Shown here piece by piece: positions 52,266 to 59,015 of a stretch of 64,000 nucleotides of DNA (positions within the stretch are counted from its first letter, which is position 1; every line of letters begins with the position of its first letter). Below the pieces are notes generated by a model. The model saw nothing but the letters and a program-made list of their open reading frames with translations. It was not told the DNA's origin and ran no database searches. Origin of the DNA: CAZEDM01 sp964511075 (GTDB lineage Bacteria; Zixibacteria; MSB-5A5; RBG-16-43-9). A program made the translations under genes and the position numbers. Location of the stretch: NCBI GenBank assembly GCA_964511075.1, contig CAZEDM010000011.1:20150-84149 (forward strand), written 5' to 3'.

Positions 52266-52294
52266 AGTATAATCCTTTTACTATTTCAATACAA
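52266..52294 (-). promoter_or_regulatory. Possible promoter of the beta-oxidation operon
   Basis: On the minus strand TTGTAT (52289-52294) and TATACT (52266-52271) are 17 bases apart, 60 bases upstream of the 3-hydroxyacyl-CoA dehydrogenase ATG. Weak -35. Confidence 0.4.
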
Positions 52295-52358
52295 GTGTTT
52301 TCTTCCGGACTTTGAGATTTTTTTCACAAGGGCACACAAAAAATTTTGGTAATCTTTT

Positions 52359-52384
52359 GTAGGGACAGCCCTTGTGGCTGTCCG
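52359..52384 (+). repeat. GTAG-foot REP-like palindrome (GCC/GGC)
   Basis: GTAGGGACA, GCC, loop CTTGT, GGC, TGTCCG. A third variable triplet in the same frame, again with pairing preserved. It lies 125 bases from RAYT2's own hairpin. Confidence 0.85.
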
Positions 52385-52508
52385 CTTGCGTCTGATTAAC
52401 TTCCCCATATCTTGGCTCTCATATCTAAAGAAGGGTTGGAAATGTTTAGACTAATTTTTGCAATATTATTTTTGTATTCTTGGCAGATTTTATTTAGCTT
52501 TTCTCTGT

Positions 52509-52534
52509 GGTGTCAGGAGTTACCTCCTGACACC
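52509..52534 (-). repeat. RAYT2-flanking palindrome, 3' side of the gene
   Basis: An 11-pair stem, GGTGTCAGGAG with CTCCTGACACC, around four bases. Read on the minus strand it matches the 53102-53127 palindrome except for two paired positions that changed together. It contains the RAYT2 stop codon (52513-52515). Confidence 0.85.
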
Positions 52535-53079
52535 AGAAAATCCTTATCAATCTCCATTAATGAGCCGTCCTCACAAAAATAGTTTCTGGCACTGGAGTAA
52601 GGCCAGCCTGTGAAATTTTCCACCAGTCCTTTCTTTTGAGGATTATTATGGATGTATTGTATTTTACTTATAAGAGTTTTCTCATTAGTTATCACTAAAC
52701 AGTCAAACCTGTTCTCCCAGAGTTTAAACTTTTGCCCGGAGACATTATCTGCATTCTTTCTTAAATAGCTTAAGGCCTGCTTCTTATTCTCAGTTTCACA
52801 GACTTTTCTGAATTCAAAGCAGGTGAATTTTTTAAAATCGCGCATAAATTCAGAAACTTTTGGATTTTCCTCAAAATAAATTATGAGATGAATATGATTA
52901 GGCATTAGAACATATGCGATAAGTTTGAAACCATATTTCTCCTTTAAAAATTTCAAAGACGAGAGTAGGATTTCATAATACTTCTTCCGGGTAAAAACAG
53001 GTTTAAGGTCAACAACGGAAGTAGTCAAATAGAACATCTTGCCGTATTTTTCATAAATATTTCTTTTCCTTAATCCCAT
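52513..53079 (-). CDS. REP-associated tyrosine transposase-like protein (RAYT2)
   Basis: A 188-residue Y1/HUH transposase-like protein with MPNHIHLI (His62, His64) and likely catalytic Tyr142 in IQYIHNNPQKKGLV. The C-terminal WPYSSARNY is typical of RAYTs. It is only distantly similar to RAYT1. The last residues and the TGA stop are encoded by the flanking palindrome. AT-rich relative to neighbours. Because its palindromes lack the GTAG foot, it may belong to a different RAYT subgroup or be a reduced IS200-type element. Confidence 0.85.
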   Translation of the reverse strand: MGLRKRNIYEKYGKMFYLTTSVVDLKPVFTRKKYYEILLSSLKFLKEKYGFKLIAYVLMPNHIHLIIYFEENPKVSEFMRDFKKFTCFEFRKVCETENKKQALSYLRKNADNVSGQKFKLWENRFDCLVITNEKTLISKIQYIHNNPQKKGLVENFTGWPYSSARNYFCEDGSLMEIDKDFLVSGGNS

Positions 53080-53100
53080 TAAACTACTATTAGATAATAA

Positions 53101-53128
53101 TGCTGTCAGGTGGTAACACCTGACAGCA
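53101..53128 (+). repeat. RAYT2-flanking palindrome, 5' side of the gene
   Basis: TGCTGTCAGGTG and CACCTGACAGCA pair perfectly over 12 positions around GTAA. It lies 21 bases upstream of the RAYT2 ATG, in inverted orientation to the copy at 52509-52534. Confidence 0.85.
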
Positions 53129-53133
53129 CATTG

Positions 53134-53156
53134 GGTGCGAGGCTGAAGCCTTGCAC
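53134..53156. repeat. GTGC-AGGCT hairpin
   Basis: GTGCGAGGCT and AGCCTTGCAC pair with one G-T around GA. It directly follows the RAYT2 palindrome. Confidence 0.6.
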
Positions 53157-53166
53157 TACTAAAAGG

Positions 53167-53679
53167 TTACTTTTCGGATTCCAGCTCCATTATGGGATCC
53201 TCAGTGTCCACCATCTGGTCTTCTTTGAAATTTATCTTTTTGACCACTCCATCCAATGCCGATTTTATCTCATGCTCCATCTTCATCGCCTCCACAATCA
53301 AAAGGCTCTGTTTCTTCTTCACCTTCTCACCCTCGGAGACCAGAATCTTAAGTATCTTCCCAGGCATAGGTGGATGTATAATCTGCTTCCCTTCAGATAA
53401 TCCTAACTCCTCCTCTTTTCTTCTAACTCTGGCAGAAGAAGCTTCTTTCTCCTGTAGTATAAACTGGTTTCCCTGAACGAAGATAAATCCCTTATTCTCA
53501 GTCTCTGCTAAATAAACTGTCTGGGTATTGCCATCTATCTCCAGGGATAAACAGTTAGGGGAGATTAGCTCGCAGGTGACCTCTTTCTTGTTATTCCCCA
53601 GGTCAACCAAATATTTCCCCTCTTTTTCCTGAACGGAGATTTTATAAGATTTGTCTTCCAGGATAAATTCGAATTCCAT
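53167..53679 (-). CDS. Biotin carboxyl carrier protein of methylcrotonyl-CoA carboxylase
   Basis: 170 residues. The biotinyl domain is at the C-terminus: PPMPGKILKILV and VEAMKMEHEI with biotin Lys133. The N-terminal part forms a small beta domain like that of the other carrier at 29735. Starts six bases after the biotin carboxylase stop on the same strand. Assigned to methylcrotonyl-CoA carboxylase because the MCC-type transferase and methylglutaconyl-CoA hydratase genes follow the same strand nearby. Confidence 0.9.
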   Translation of the reverse strand: MEFEFILEDKSYKISVQEKEGKYLVDLGNNKKEVTCELISPNCLSLEIDGNTQTVYLAETENKGFIFVQGNQFILQEKEASSARVRRKEEELGLSEGKQIIHPPMPGKILKILVSEGEKVKKKQSLLIVEAMKMEHEIKSALDGVVKKINFKEDQMVDTEDPIMELESEK

Positions 53680-53685
53680 AAACTA

Positions 53686-55179
53686 TCAGCCTATTTCCCA
53701 GTTTCCTAAGGAGAGCCAGGGGTCGAACCCTGCGGCTTTGACCAGCTTTCCTTTCATAGGGGTTTTGTTCATCTCCTGAATGGCTCCGGCAATTAAAACG
53801 ATCTCCTTGAATTTTTCTTTCGACCTTTTCTCTTTCCATTCACCCATATTTTTGGGAATGAAATCGGTCTGGGTGTTGCCTTTGGCGAACTCGGGATGGG
53901 AGAGTAAATCTTTCAGATAATCTATCTGGGTTTTGATTCCCAGTATAGCGTAATCCGAAAGAGCCTGGATGCTTCTTTTCCTGGCAACTTCCCGGTCCTG
54001 GCCCCAGCAGATCAGCTTTGCCAGAATGGGGTCGTAATGCATGGTGACTTCTATTCCTGAATAGAGGCCGGAATCGTTCCTTATCCCAGGTCCTGCGGGT
54101 TCTTTGACAAACAAGATTTTACCGAAGGAGGGGAGAAAATCGTTCTCCGGGTCCTCTGCATAGATTCTGCATTCTATGGCATTTCCTCTTTGCGAGAGCT
54201 CCTGTTGTTTGAAGGGAAGCTTTTCCCCGCTGGCAACTTTAATCTGGGATTTTACCAGGTCGACTCCGGTGACCATCTCGGTTACGGGATGTTCCACCTG
54301 GATTCGGGCGTTGACCTCCAGAAAATAATATTTTCCGTTTTTATCCAACAGGAACTCGACGGTTCCTGCATTGTTATATCCAGCGGTCTTTATCACCTTG
54401 ACTGCGATTTCACCCATCTCTTTTCTCAGTTCCGGAGTCAAAGCAGTGGAGGGAGTTTCCTCGATTATCTTCTGGTGTCTTCTCTGGATACTGCACTCCC
54501 TTTCGAAAAGATGAACTGCATTTCCGTAATTGTCCGCTAAAACCTGGAACTCTATATGCCTGGGCTTCTCGATACATTTCTCTAAGTAAACCGATTCGTC
54601 CCCGAAAGCAGATTTCGCCTCTCTTCTCCCGGCCTCGATGGAGGATTTCAGATCTTCCTTGGAGTGAATAATCCTCATTCCCTTTCCACCACCTCCGGCA
54701 GAGGCTTTGAGCATTACCGGGTAACCTATTTTCTCTGCCTGCTCCTCATACTCTTTCAAATCCTTACCCTTCATCCTCATCCCCGGTATAATGGGGATTT
54801 TCGCCTGGATCATAGTTGTACGGGACTCAAGTTTGTCACCCACCAGTCTCAGAGCTTCTGAATTAGGACCGATGAAAGTTATTTTCTCGTCCTCACATCT
54901 TTTAGAGAAAAGATGATTTTCCGCTAAGAATCCATAACCCGGATGTACGGCTTCTGCTCTGGTCTTTTTTGCTATGTCTATTATTTTGTCTATATTGAGA
55001 TAGCTCTCCAAAGGAGGGGCAGGTCCTAAAAGATATGCCTCATCTGCAAGCTGAACGTGCAGGGCTTTTTTGTCTACCTCAGAATATATTGCCACGGTAT
55101 TTATATCCATCTCCTTGCAGGCACGGATGATGCGAACTGCTATTTCCCCTCGATTGGCGATTAAAATTTTTTTGAACAT
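53686..55179 (-). CDS. accC: Biotin carboxylase subunit of methylcrotonyl-CoA carboxylase
   Basis: 497 residues from the ATG at 55177-55179 (MFKKILIANRGEIAVRIIRA). ATP loop ASAGGGGKGMRII, ERECSIQRRHQK and EVNARIQVEHPVTE. The frame opens as far as 55239, but that extension is translated palindrome sequence (55192-55217) and is rejected. No Shine-Dalgarno is seen. Closely parallels the other biotin carboxylase at 28154, including an inverted palindrome pair just upstream. Confidence 0.92.
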   Translation of the reverse strand: MFKKILIANRGEIAVRIIRACKEMDINTVAIYSEVDKKALHVQLADEAYLLGPAPPLESYLNIDKIIDIAKKTRAEAVHPGYGFLAENHLFSKRCEDEKITFIGPNSEALRLVGDKLESRTTMIQAKIPIIPGMRMKGKDLKEYEEQAEKIGYPVMLKASAGGGGKGMRIIHSKEDLKSSIEAGRREAKSAFGDESVYLEKCIEKPRHIEFQVLADNYGNAVHLFERECSIQRRHQKIIEETPSTALTPELRKEMGEIAVKVIKTAGYNNAGTVEFLLDKNGKYYFLEVNARIQVEHPVTEMVTGVDLVKSQIKVASGEKLPFKQQELSQRGNAIECRIYAEDPENDFLPSFGKILFVKEPAGPGIRNDSGLYSGIEVTMHYDPILAKLICWGQDREVARKRSIQALSDYAILGIKTQIDYLKDLLSHPEFAKGNTQTDFIPKNMGEWKEKRSKEKFKEIVLIAGAIQEMNKTPMKGKLVKAAGFDPWLSLGNWEIG

Positions 55180-55191
55180 ACTTTGCATTTC

Positions 55192-55217
55192 GTAGGGACA
55201 ACCCTCGTGGTTGTCCG
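55192..55217 (+). repeat. GTAG-foot REP-like palindrome (ACC/GGT)
   Basis: GTAGGGACA, ACC, loop CTCGT, GGT, TGTCCG. It lies 13 bases upstream of the biotin carboxylase start and forms an inverted pair with 55227-55252. Confidence 0.85.
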
Positions 55218-55226
55218 TTTTAGATT

Positions 55227-55252
55227 CGGACAGGGACAAGCCCTGTCCCTAC
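55227..55252 (-). repeat. GTAG-foot REP-like palindrome (GGG/CCC)
   Basis: On the minus strand GTAGGGACA, GGG, CTTGT, CCC, TGTCCG, identical to the RAYT1 flanks. Nine bases from its inverted partner, like the arrangement at 28041-28145. Confidence 0.85.
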
Positions 55253-55371
55253 ATTTTCTCTTATGGACGCCTTCGATTCTTTTATCTTATATCTGTCATC
55301 TTCAATCTTCATTGTTTTTAATCCTTGAATTTTTGAACCTTTGTCCGCCTCTGGCGGATTAAACCTTTCTT

Positions 55372-56169
55372 TTATTCTGTATTCCATTTCGGCTTTCTTT
55401 TCTCAAGAAAAGCGTTCATCCCTTCCTGTCCTTCATCGCTTATTCTCATCTTAGCGATAACCTCAGCCGTGTATCTCTTAAATTCCTCGACTTCCATTCC
55501 CGGAACTTTCTGCAGCAATTCCTTGCACATGGAGATAGCCTCAGGTCCTGAGGATAGAAGCAGTTTTATCCTTTCCTCCACAGCCTCGTCCAGCTTATCT
55601 TCTGCTGCTACCTGATTAGCCATCCCCAGCTGAAAGGCTTTTTGAGCATCTATCCTCTCACCAGTCAGGAACAATTCCCTGGCTACTCTTTCCCCCACTC
55701 TTTTTATAACATAAGGGGAGATACAGGCAGGGACCAAGCCTAATTTCACCTCGGATAAACTGAACTTAGCTTTTTCCGAGGCGATGACTATATCGCAAAC
55801 CGCTACCAGTCCGGCTCCGCCTCCGATAGCCGCTCCATTTACCCTGGCAATGGTGGGCTGGGGCAGGGTGTACATCAGATAGAAAAGCTCAGCCAAGTCC
55901 AGAGATTCTTTCAGATTCTCTTCATAGGAATAGTTGATTACTCTTTTCATCCAGTTCAGGTCTGCACCTGCACAGAAGGATTTGCCATTTCCGGTGAGGA
56001 CTGCTACTCTTAATTTCTTGTCTTCCGAGATTTTTTTGAAGACCTCAGTAAGCTCCGCAATCATAACATCGTTAAAAGCGTTGTGCACCTCCGGACGATT
56101 CAAATAAATACGGGCGATCTGATTGTCGATTTTAAAATCGATGGTTTGATATTCTTTTTGATTCCTCAA
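55372..56169 (-). CDS. liuC: Methylglutaconyl-CoA hydratase-like crotonase
   Basis: 265 residues. Oxyanion loop GKSFCAGADLNWM, then AIGGGAGLVAVCD, where the first catalytic Glu of standard crotonases is absent, and LSEVKLGLVPACISPYVIKRVG with the second Glu. This pattern is that of LiuC, which hydrates 3-methylglutaconyl-CoA to HMG-CoA in leucine breakdown. The start is TTG with GGAGG nine bases upstream. Next to the MCC subunits, which make its substrate. Confidence 0.85.
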   Translation of the reverse strand: MRNQKEYQTIDFKIDNQIARIYLNRPEVHNAFNDVMIAELTEVFKKISEDKKLRVAVLTGNGKSFCAGADLNWMKRVINYSYEENLKESLDLAELFYLMYTLPQPTIARVNGAAIGGGAGLVAVCDIVIASEKAKFSLSEVKLGLVPACISPYVIKRVGERVARELFLTGERIDAQKAFQLGMANQVAAEDKLDEAVEERIKLLLSSGPEAISMCKELLQKVPGMEVEEFKRYTAEVIAKMRISDEGQEGMNAFLEKRKPKWNTE

Positions 56170-56201
56170 AATAATGTTCCTCCAGCCGCAAGCACTATCG
56201 T

Positions 56202-56558
56202 TTAATTAACATATTCTAAAAACTTCTTTAATAATATACCTGTCAATAATGAAAAAGAAAAATTTACAATTGTTCCCACAAGATAAAATTGTGCTTTTTC
56301 TTCAATTTTCTTTGAACGAGCGATGGATTTAGCTGTAAAAATTATTGCCAGCCCAGTCAAAGCATTCATAAGAACCAAGGTAATTGTTATAAAACTCTCA
56401 CAAAGACCTATGATTAACCCTGTATCCACTACTGGCTTACCTAATTCTTTTTTATAGTTTGGGTCTACTGTGCGTATGCAAAAACGAACTACTATGCTAC
56501 CGAATAAAAAACAAAACAGATAACCTGTCACCAAGATTAACAAATAAATCCAATTCAT
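56202..56558 (-). CDS. Small membrane protein resembling the C-terminal part of DUF3307
   Basis: 118 residues with three or four hydrophobic helices. The stretch GLIIGLCESFITITLVLMN, then FTAKSIARSK, FYLVGTIVNF and LLTG resembles the C-terminal membrane half of DUF3307 proteins, from memory. The N-terminal DUF3307 region is missing, so this is a short variant. It lies 47 bases behind a SatD-family gene, and SatD and DUF3307 proteins are commonly neighbours. Function unknown. Confidence 0.55.
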   Translation of the reverse strand: MNWIYLLILVTGYLFCFLFGSIVVRFCIRTVDPNYKKELGKPVVDTGLIIGLCESFITITLVLMNALTGLAIIFTAKSIARSKKIEEKAQFYLVGTIVNFSFSLLTGILLKKFLEYVN

Positions 56559-56605
56559 GTCAAATTCATCCTACAACCATATTTGATTGTAACAAGGTTT
56601 TACAA

Positions 56606-57241
56606 CTAAAAGTGGTTGTAACCTCTTAACAATCGGTTTAAAGCCTCCTCTGCCTCCAGTACTTTAGGCCAGTTAACACTTTTCAAGACCTTAGCAATGT
56701 TCTGCTGGGTAACCTTTAGCTTTACAGCCACCTTACTCTGTCTATGGAGTTCTCGATAAAGTCTGACCACCTGCTTCTGATTTTCAGTCCAGCTATTCTT
56801 AATTTCTGAGATGAGATTAGACAGGGCGGTTAAAACCTCGTCCAGAATTGGGTTACCCAGGCAAAAGATGAAATCTTTCTTTTCTATCTTCGCTTTTGGA
56901 AGAAGCTCACCGGCTTTTTTAAATGCTGGACCATCGATAATCGCTGCGTCCCTGGTATCCAGCCCTGCTGTTAGTACATCCTTTACAAAAATAAAACGAA
57001 GCTTTAAAGGATAGATCATTTCGTTGAGGGAATCTGCTATTCGGAAAAGGTTGTCCATCCTTTGCAGTACACCAGCGATCTCATCTCCTCGGGTTATTTT
57101 AATTGGAGCAAAGAAATCTTTTGAGTAGATTTCATTAATTCGCAGATAGGTTTCGACCAGTTTTTTTTGAGATAGGTCCCTCCGGATAAGAGTAGAAGAC
57201 CCAATTAAATCAGCTACTAAGACAATTAACTTTCTTCTCAT
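56606..57241 (-). CDS. SatD family protein
   Basis: 211 residues. The N-terminal domain has VLVADLIGSSTLIRR and later ITRGDEIAGVL, the paired acidic motifs of SatD proteins, reminiscent of nucleotide-cyclase-like palm folds (inference). The C-terminal 60 residues read as a winged or simple helix-turn-helix (RQSKVAVKLKVTQQNIAKVL). SatD was named in a streptococcal acid-tolerance operon; its biochemistry is unknown. Paired with a small DUF3307-like membrane protein. Confidence 0.7.
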   Translation of the reverse strand: MRRKLIVLVADLIGSSTLIRRDLSQKKLVETYLRINEIYSKDFFAPIKITRGDEIAGVLQRMDNLFRIADSLNEMIYPLKLRFIFVKDVLTAGLDTRDAAIIDGPAFKKAGELLPKAKIEKKDFIFCLGNPILDEVLTALSNLISEIKNSWTENQKQVVRLYRELHRQSKVAVKLKVTQQNIAKVLKSVNWPKVLEAEEALNRLLRGYNHF

Positions 57242-57289
57242 AATCTTGTTGAAATCACAATCTTTGATCTTAGGACTACTTTTGGAATC

Positions 57290-57309
57290 GTCCGACAGAA
57301 ACGTCGGGC
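57290..57309. repeat. GTCCGA/TCGGGC hairpin
   Basis: GTCCGAC and GTCGGGC pair (one G-T) around AGAAAC. It is the inverse-strand relative of 32485-32504. An AT/CTTC-rich string (CATCTTCCTTCTTACG-type units, 57357-57400) follows. Confidence 0.55.
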
Positions 57310-57398
57310 GTTACGTTTTTATTCATCATCCGTCATTCGTAATCCGTAATTATTTTTTTCATCTTCCTTCTTACGTTTTCCTTCTTCCTTCGTCTTTC

Positions 57399-59006
57399 TC
57401 ACATCCTGAAAATCCCATACTTTGTTTCGGGGACCTGTTCGTTCAGCGACATCGAAATCCCCAGGGCTAAAGCTGTTCTGGTCTCCGAGGGATCGACTAT
57501 TCCGTCATCCCATAACCTGGCTGTGCTGTAATAAGGATGGGATTCCTCTTCGTACTTATTCAGAATAGGCTGTTTGAACTTCTCCTGCTCTTCTTCACTC
57601 ATCTTGATGTCTTTTTTCTCCAAAGCTCTCATTCTTACTGTCAGCAGAACGTTGGCTGCCTGGTCACCTCCCATTACACAGATTCGGGCATTGGGCCACA
57701 TCCATAAGAGACGTGGATTATAGGCTCTCCCGCACATACCGTAATTTCCCGCGCCGTAGGAACCGCCCACTATAACGGTAAATTTAGGCACGTCTGCATT
57801 GGCAACCGCATGCACCATCTTGGCTCCGTCCTTGGCAATCCCGCCATGTTCGTATTGTTTTCCTACTATAAATCCAGTGATGTTCTGCAAGAAAATCAAA
57901 GGAATTTTTCTCATCGTGCACAGGGTGATGAAATGTGCTGCCTTGACCGAGCTCTCGGAGAAAAGAACACCATTGTTGGCTAAGATTCCTACAGGATAAC
58001 CCATTATCCTGGCAAAACCCGTGACTATGGTTGGTCCGTAGAGTTCCTTGAACTCCTGGAACCTACTCCCGTCCACTATCCTGGCAATAATCTCCCTCTG
58101 GTCATAGGGCTTTCTTATGTCTCTGGGAACTACACCATAGATTTCCCTGGGATCATAAAAAGGCTCTTCAGGCTCTTTGGTGTCCAGTTCAAATTTTTTA
58201 GGCGGATCCAAGTTCTCGATTATATTTCTGGTTATCTCTATGGCGTGTTCGTCATTTAAGGCATAATGGTCGGCTACTCCGGAAATCCTGCAGTGAACAT
58301 CAGCACCGCCCAGTTCCTCATCTGTGACCTCCTCGCCAGTAGCGGCTTTAACTAAAGGTGGTCCTCCGATGAAAATCGTTCCCTGCTTACGGACGATTAC
58401 CGCCTCATCGCTCATCGCAGGGACGTAAGCCCCTCCTGCGGTGCAGGAGCCCAAGACCACGGCTATCTGGGGAATTCCCAGAGCGGAAAGCCGTGCCTGG
58501 TTGTAAAAGATTTTACCGAAATGGTCTTTGTCCGGAAAGGTTCCGGATTGGTAGGGGAGAAATATTCCGCCTGAATCGACTAAATAGATGCAGGGGAGAC
58601 GGTTCTGTTCTGCTATCTCCTGGGCGCGGACGTGCTTCTTTATGGTGGAGGGGAAGTAGGTTCCGCCCTTGACCGTGGCATCATTTACCACAACCAATAC
58701 CTCTCTTCCGTGCACCACGCCCACGCCGGTAATTATACCTGAGCCAGGTGGCTCCTCCGGGTACATCTTATAACCGGCTAAATGGGAGAATTCCAGGAAG
58801 GGTGTGTTTTTGTCGAATAAAAGATTCAGCCTTTCCCGGGGCAGAAGCTTGCCCCTGGCTTTATGTCTTTCCCTGTCCTTGGTTGAGCCACCCTCTTTTA
58901 TTTTTGCCAGAAGCTCCTTGTACTCATCCACCACCTTCTGCATGGCTTCGAAGTTTTCCTTGTAATCTAAGGAGCCTGTTTCGATTTTGGATTCTATGCG
59001 GTACAT
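57399..59006 (-). CDS. mccB: Methylcrotonyl-CoA carboxylase carboxyltransferase (beta) subunit
   Basis: 535 residues, the MCC-beta length. Blocks: GGTYFPSTIKKHVRAQEIAE, LVDSGGIFLPYQSGTFPDKD, GSCTAGGAYVPAMSDEAVIV, GPPLVKAATGEEVTDEELGG, then FLQNITGFIVGKQYEHGGIAKDGAKMV split over loops and GAGNYGMCGRAY. These match MCC beta rather than propionyl-CoA carboxylase beta. With the subunits at 53167 and 53686 it would carboxylate 3-methylcrotonyl-CoA from leucine. Confidence 0.9.
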   Translation of the reverse strand: MYRIESKIETGSLDYKENFEAMQKVVDEYKELLAKIKEGGSTKDRERHKARGKLLPRERLNLLFDKNTPFLEFSHLAGYKMYPEEPPGSGIITGVGVVHGREVLVVVNDATVKGGTYFPSTIKKHVRAQEIAEQNRLPCIYLVDSGGIFLPYQSGTFPDKDHFGKIFYNQARLSALGIPQIAVVLGSCTAGGAYVPAMSDEAVIVRKQGTIFIGGPPLVKAATGEEVTDEELGGADVHCRISGVADHYALNDEHAIEITRNIIENLDPPKKFELDTKEPEEPFYDPREIYGVVPRDIRKPYDQREIIARIVDGSRFQEFKELYGPTIVTGFARIMGYPVGILANNGVLFSESSVKAAHFITLCTMRKIPLIFLQNITGFIVGKQYEHGGIAKDGAKMVHAVANADVPKFTVIVGGSYGAGNYGMCGRAYNPRLLWMWPNARICVMGGDQAANVLLTVRMRALEKKDIKMSEEEQEKFKQPILNKYEEESHPYYSTARLWDDGIVDPSETRTALALGISMSLNEQVPETKYGIFRM

Positions 59007-59015
59007 TCTATTCCC

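Larger units (their letters stand above)
52206..52512. other. Non-coding gap with promoter and REP elements
   Basis: No gene. It holds the putative promoter for the 3-hydroxyacyl-CoA dehydrogenase run (52266-52294), one GTAG-foot palindrome (52359-52384) and the start of the RAYT2 hairpin. Confidence 0.7.

Noticed and set aside
55180..55239. A 20-residue N-terminal extension of the biotin carboxylase at 53686
   Set aside because: The extension is the translated REP-like palindrome and not part of the ATP-grasp family start.
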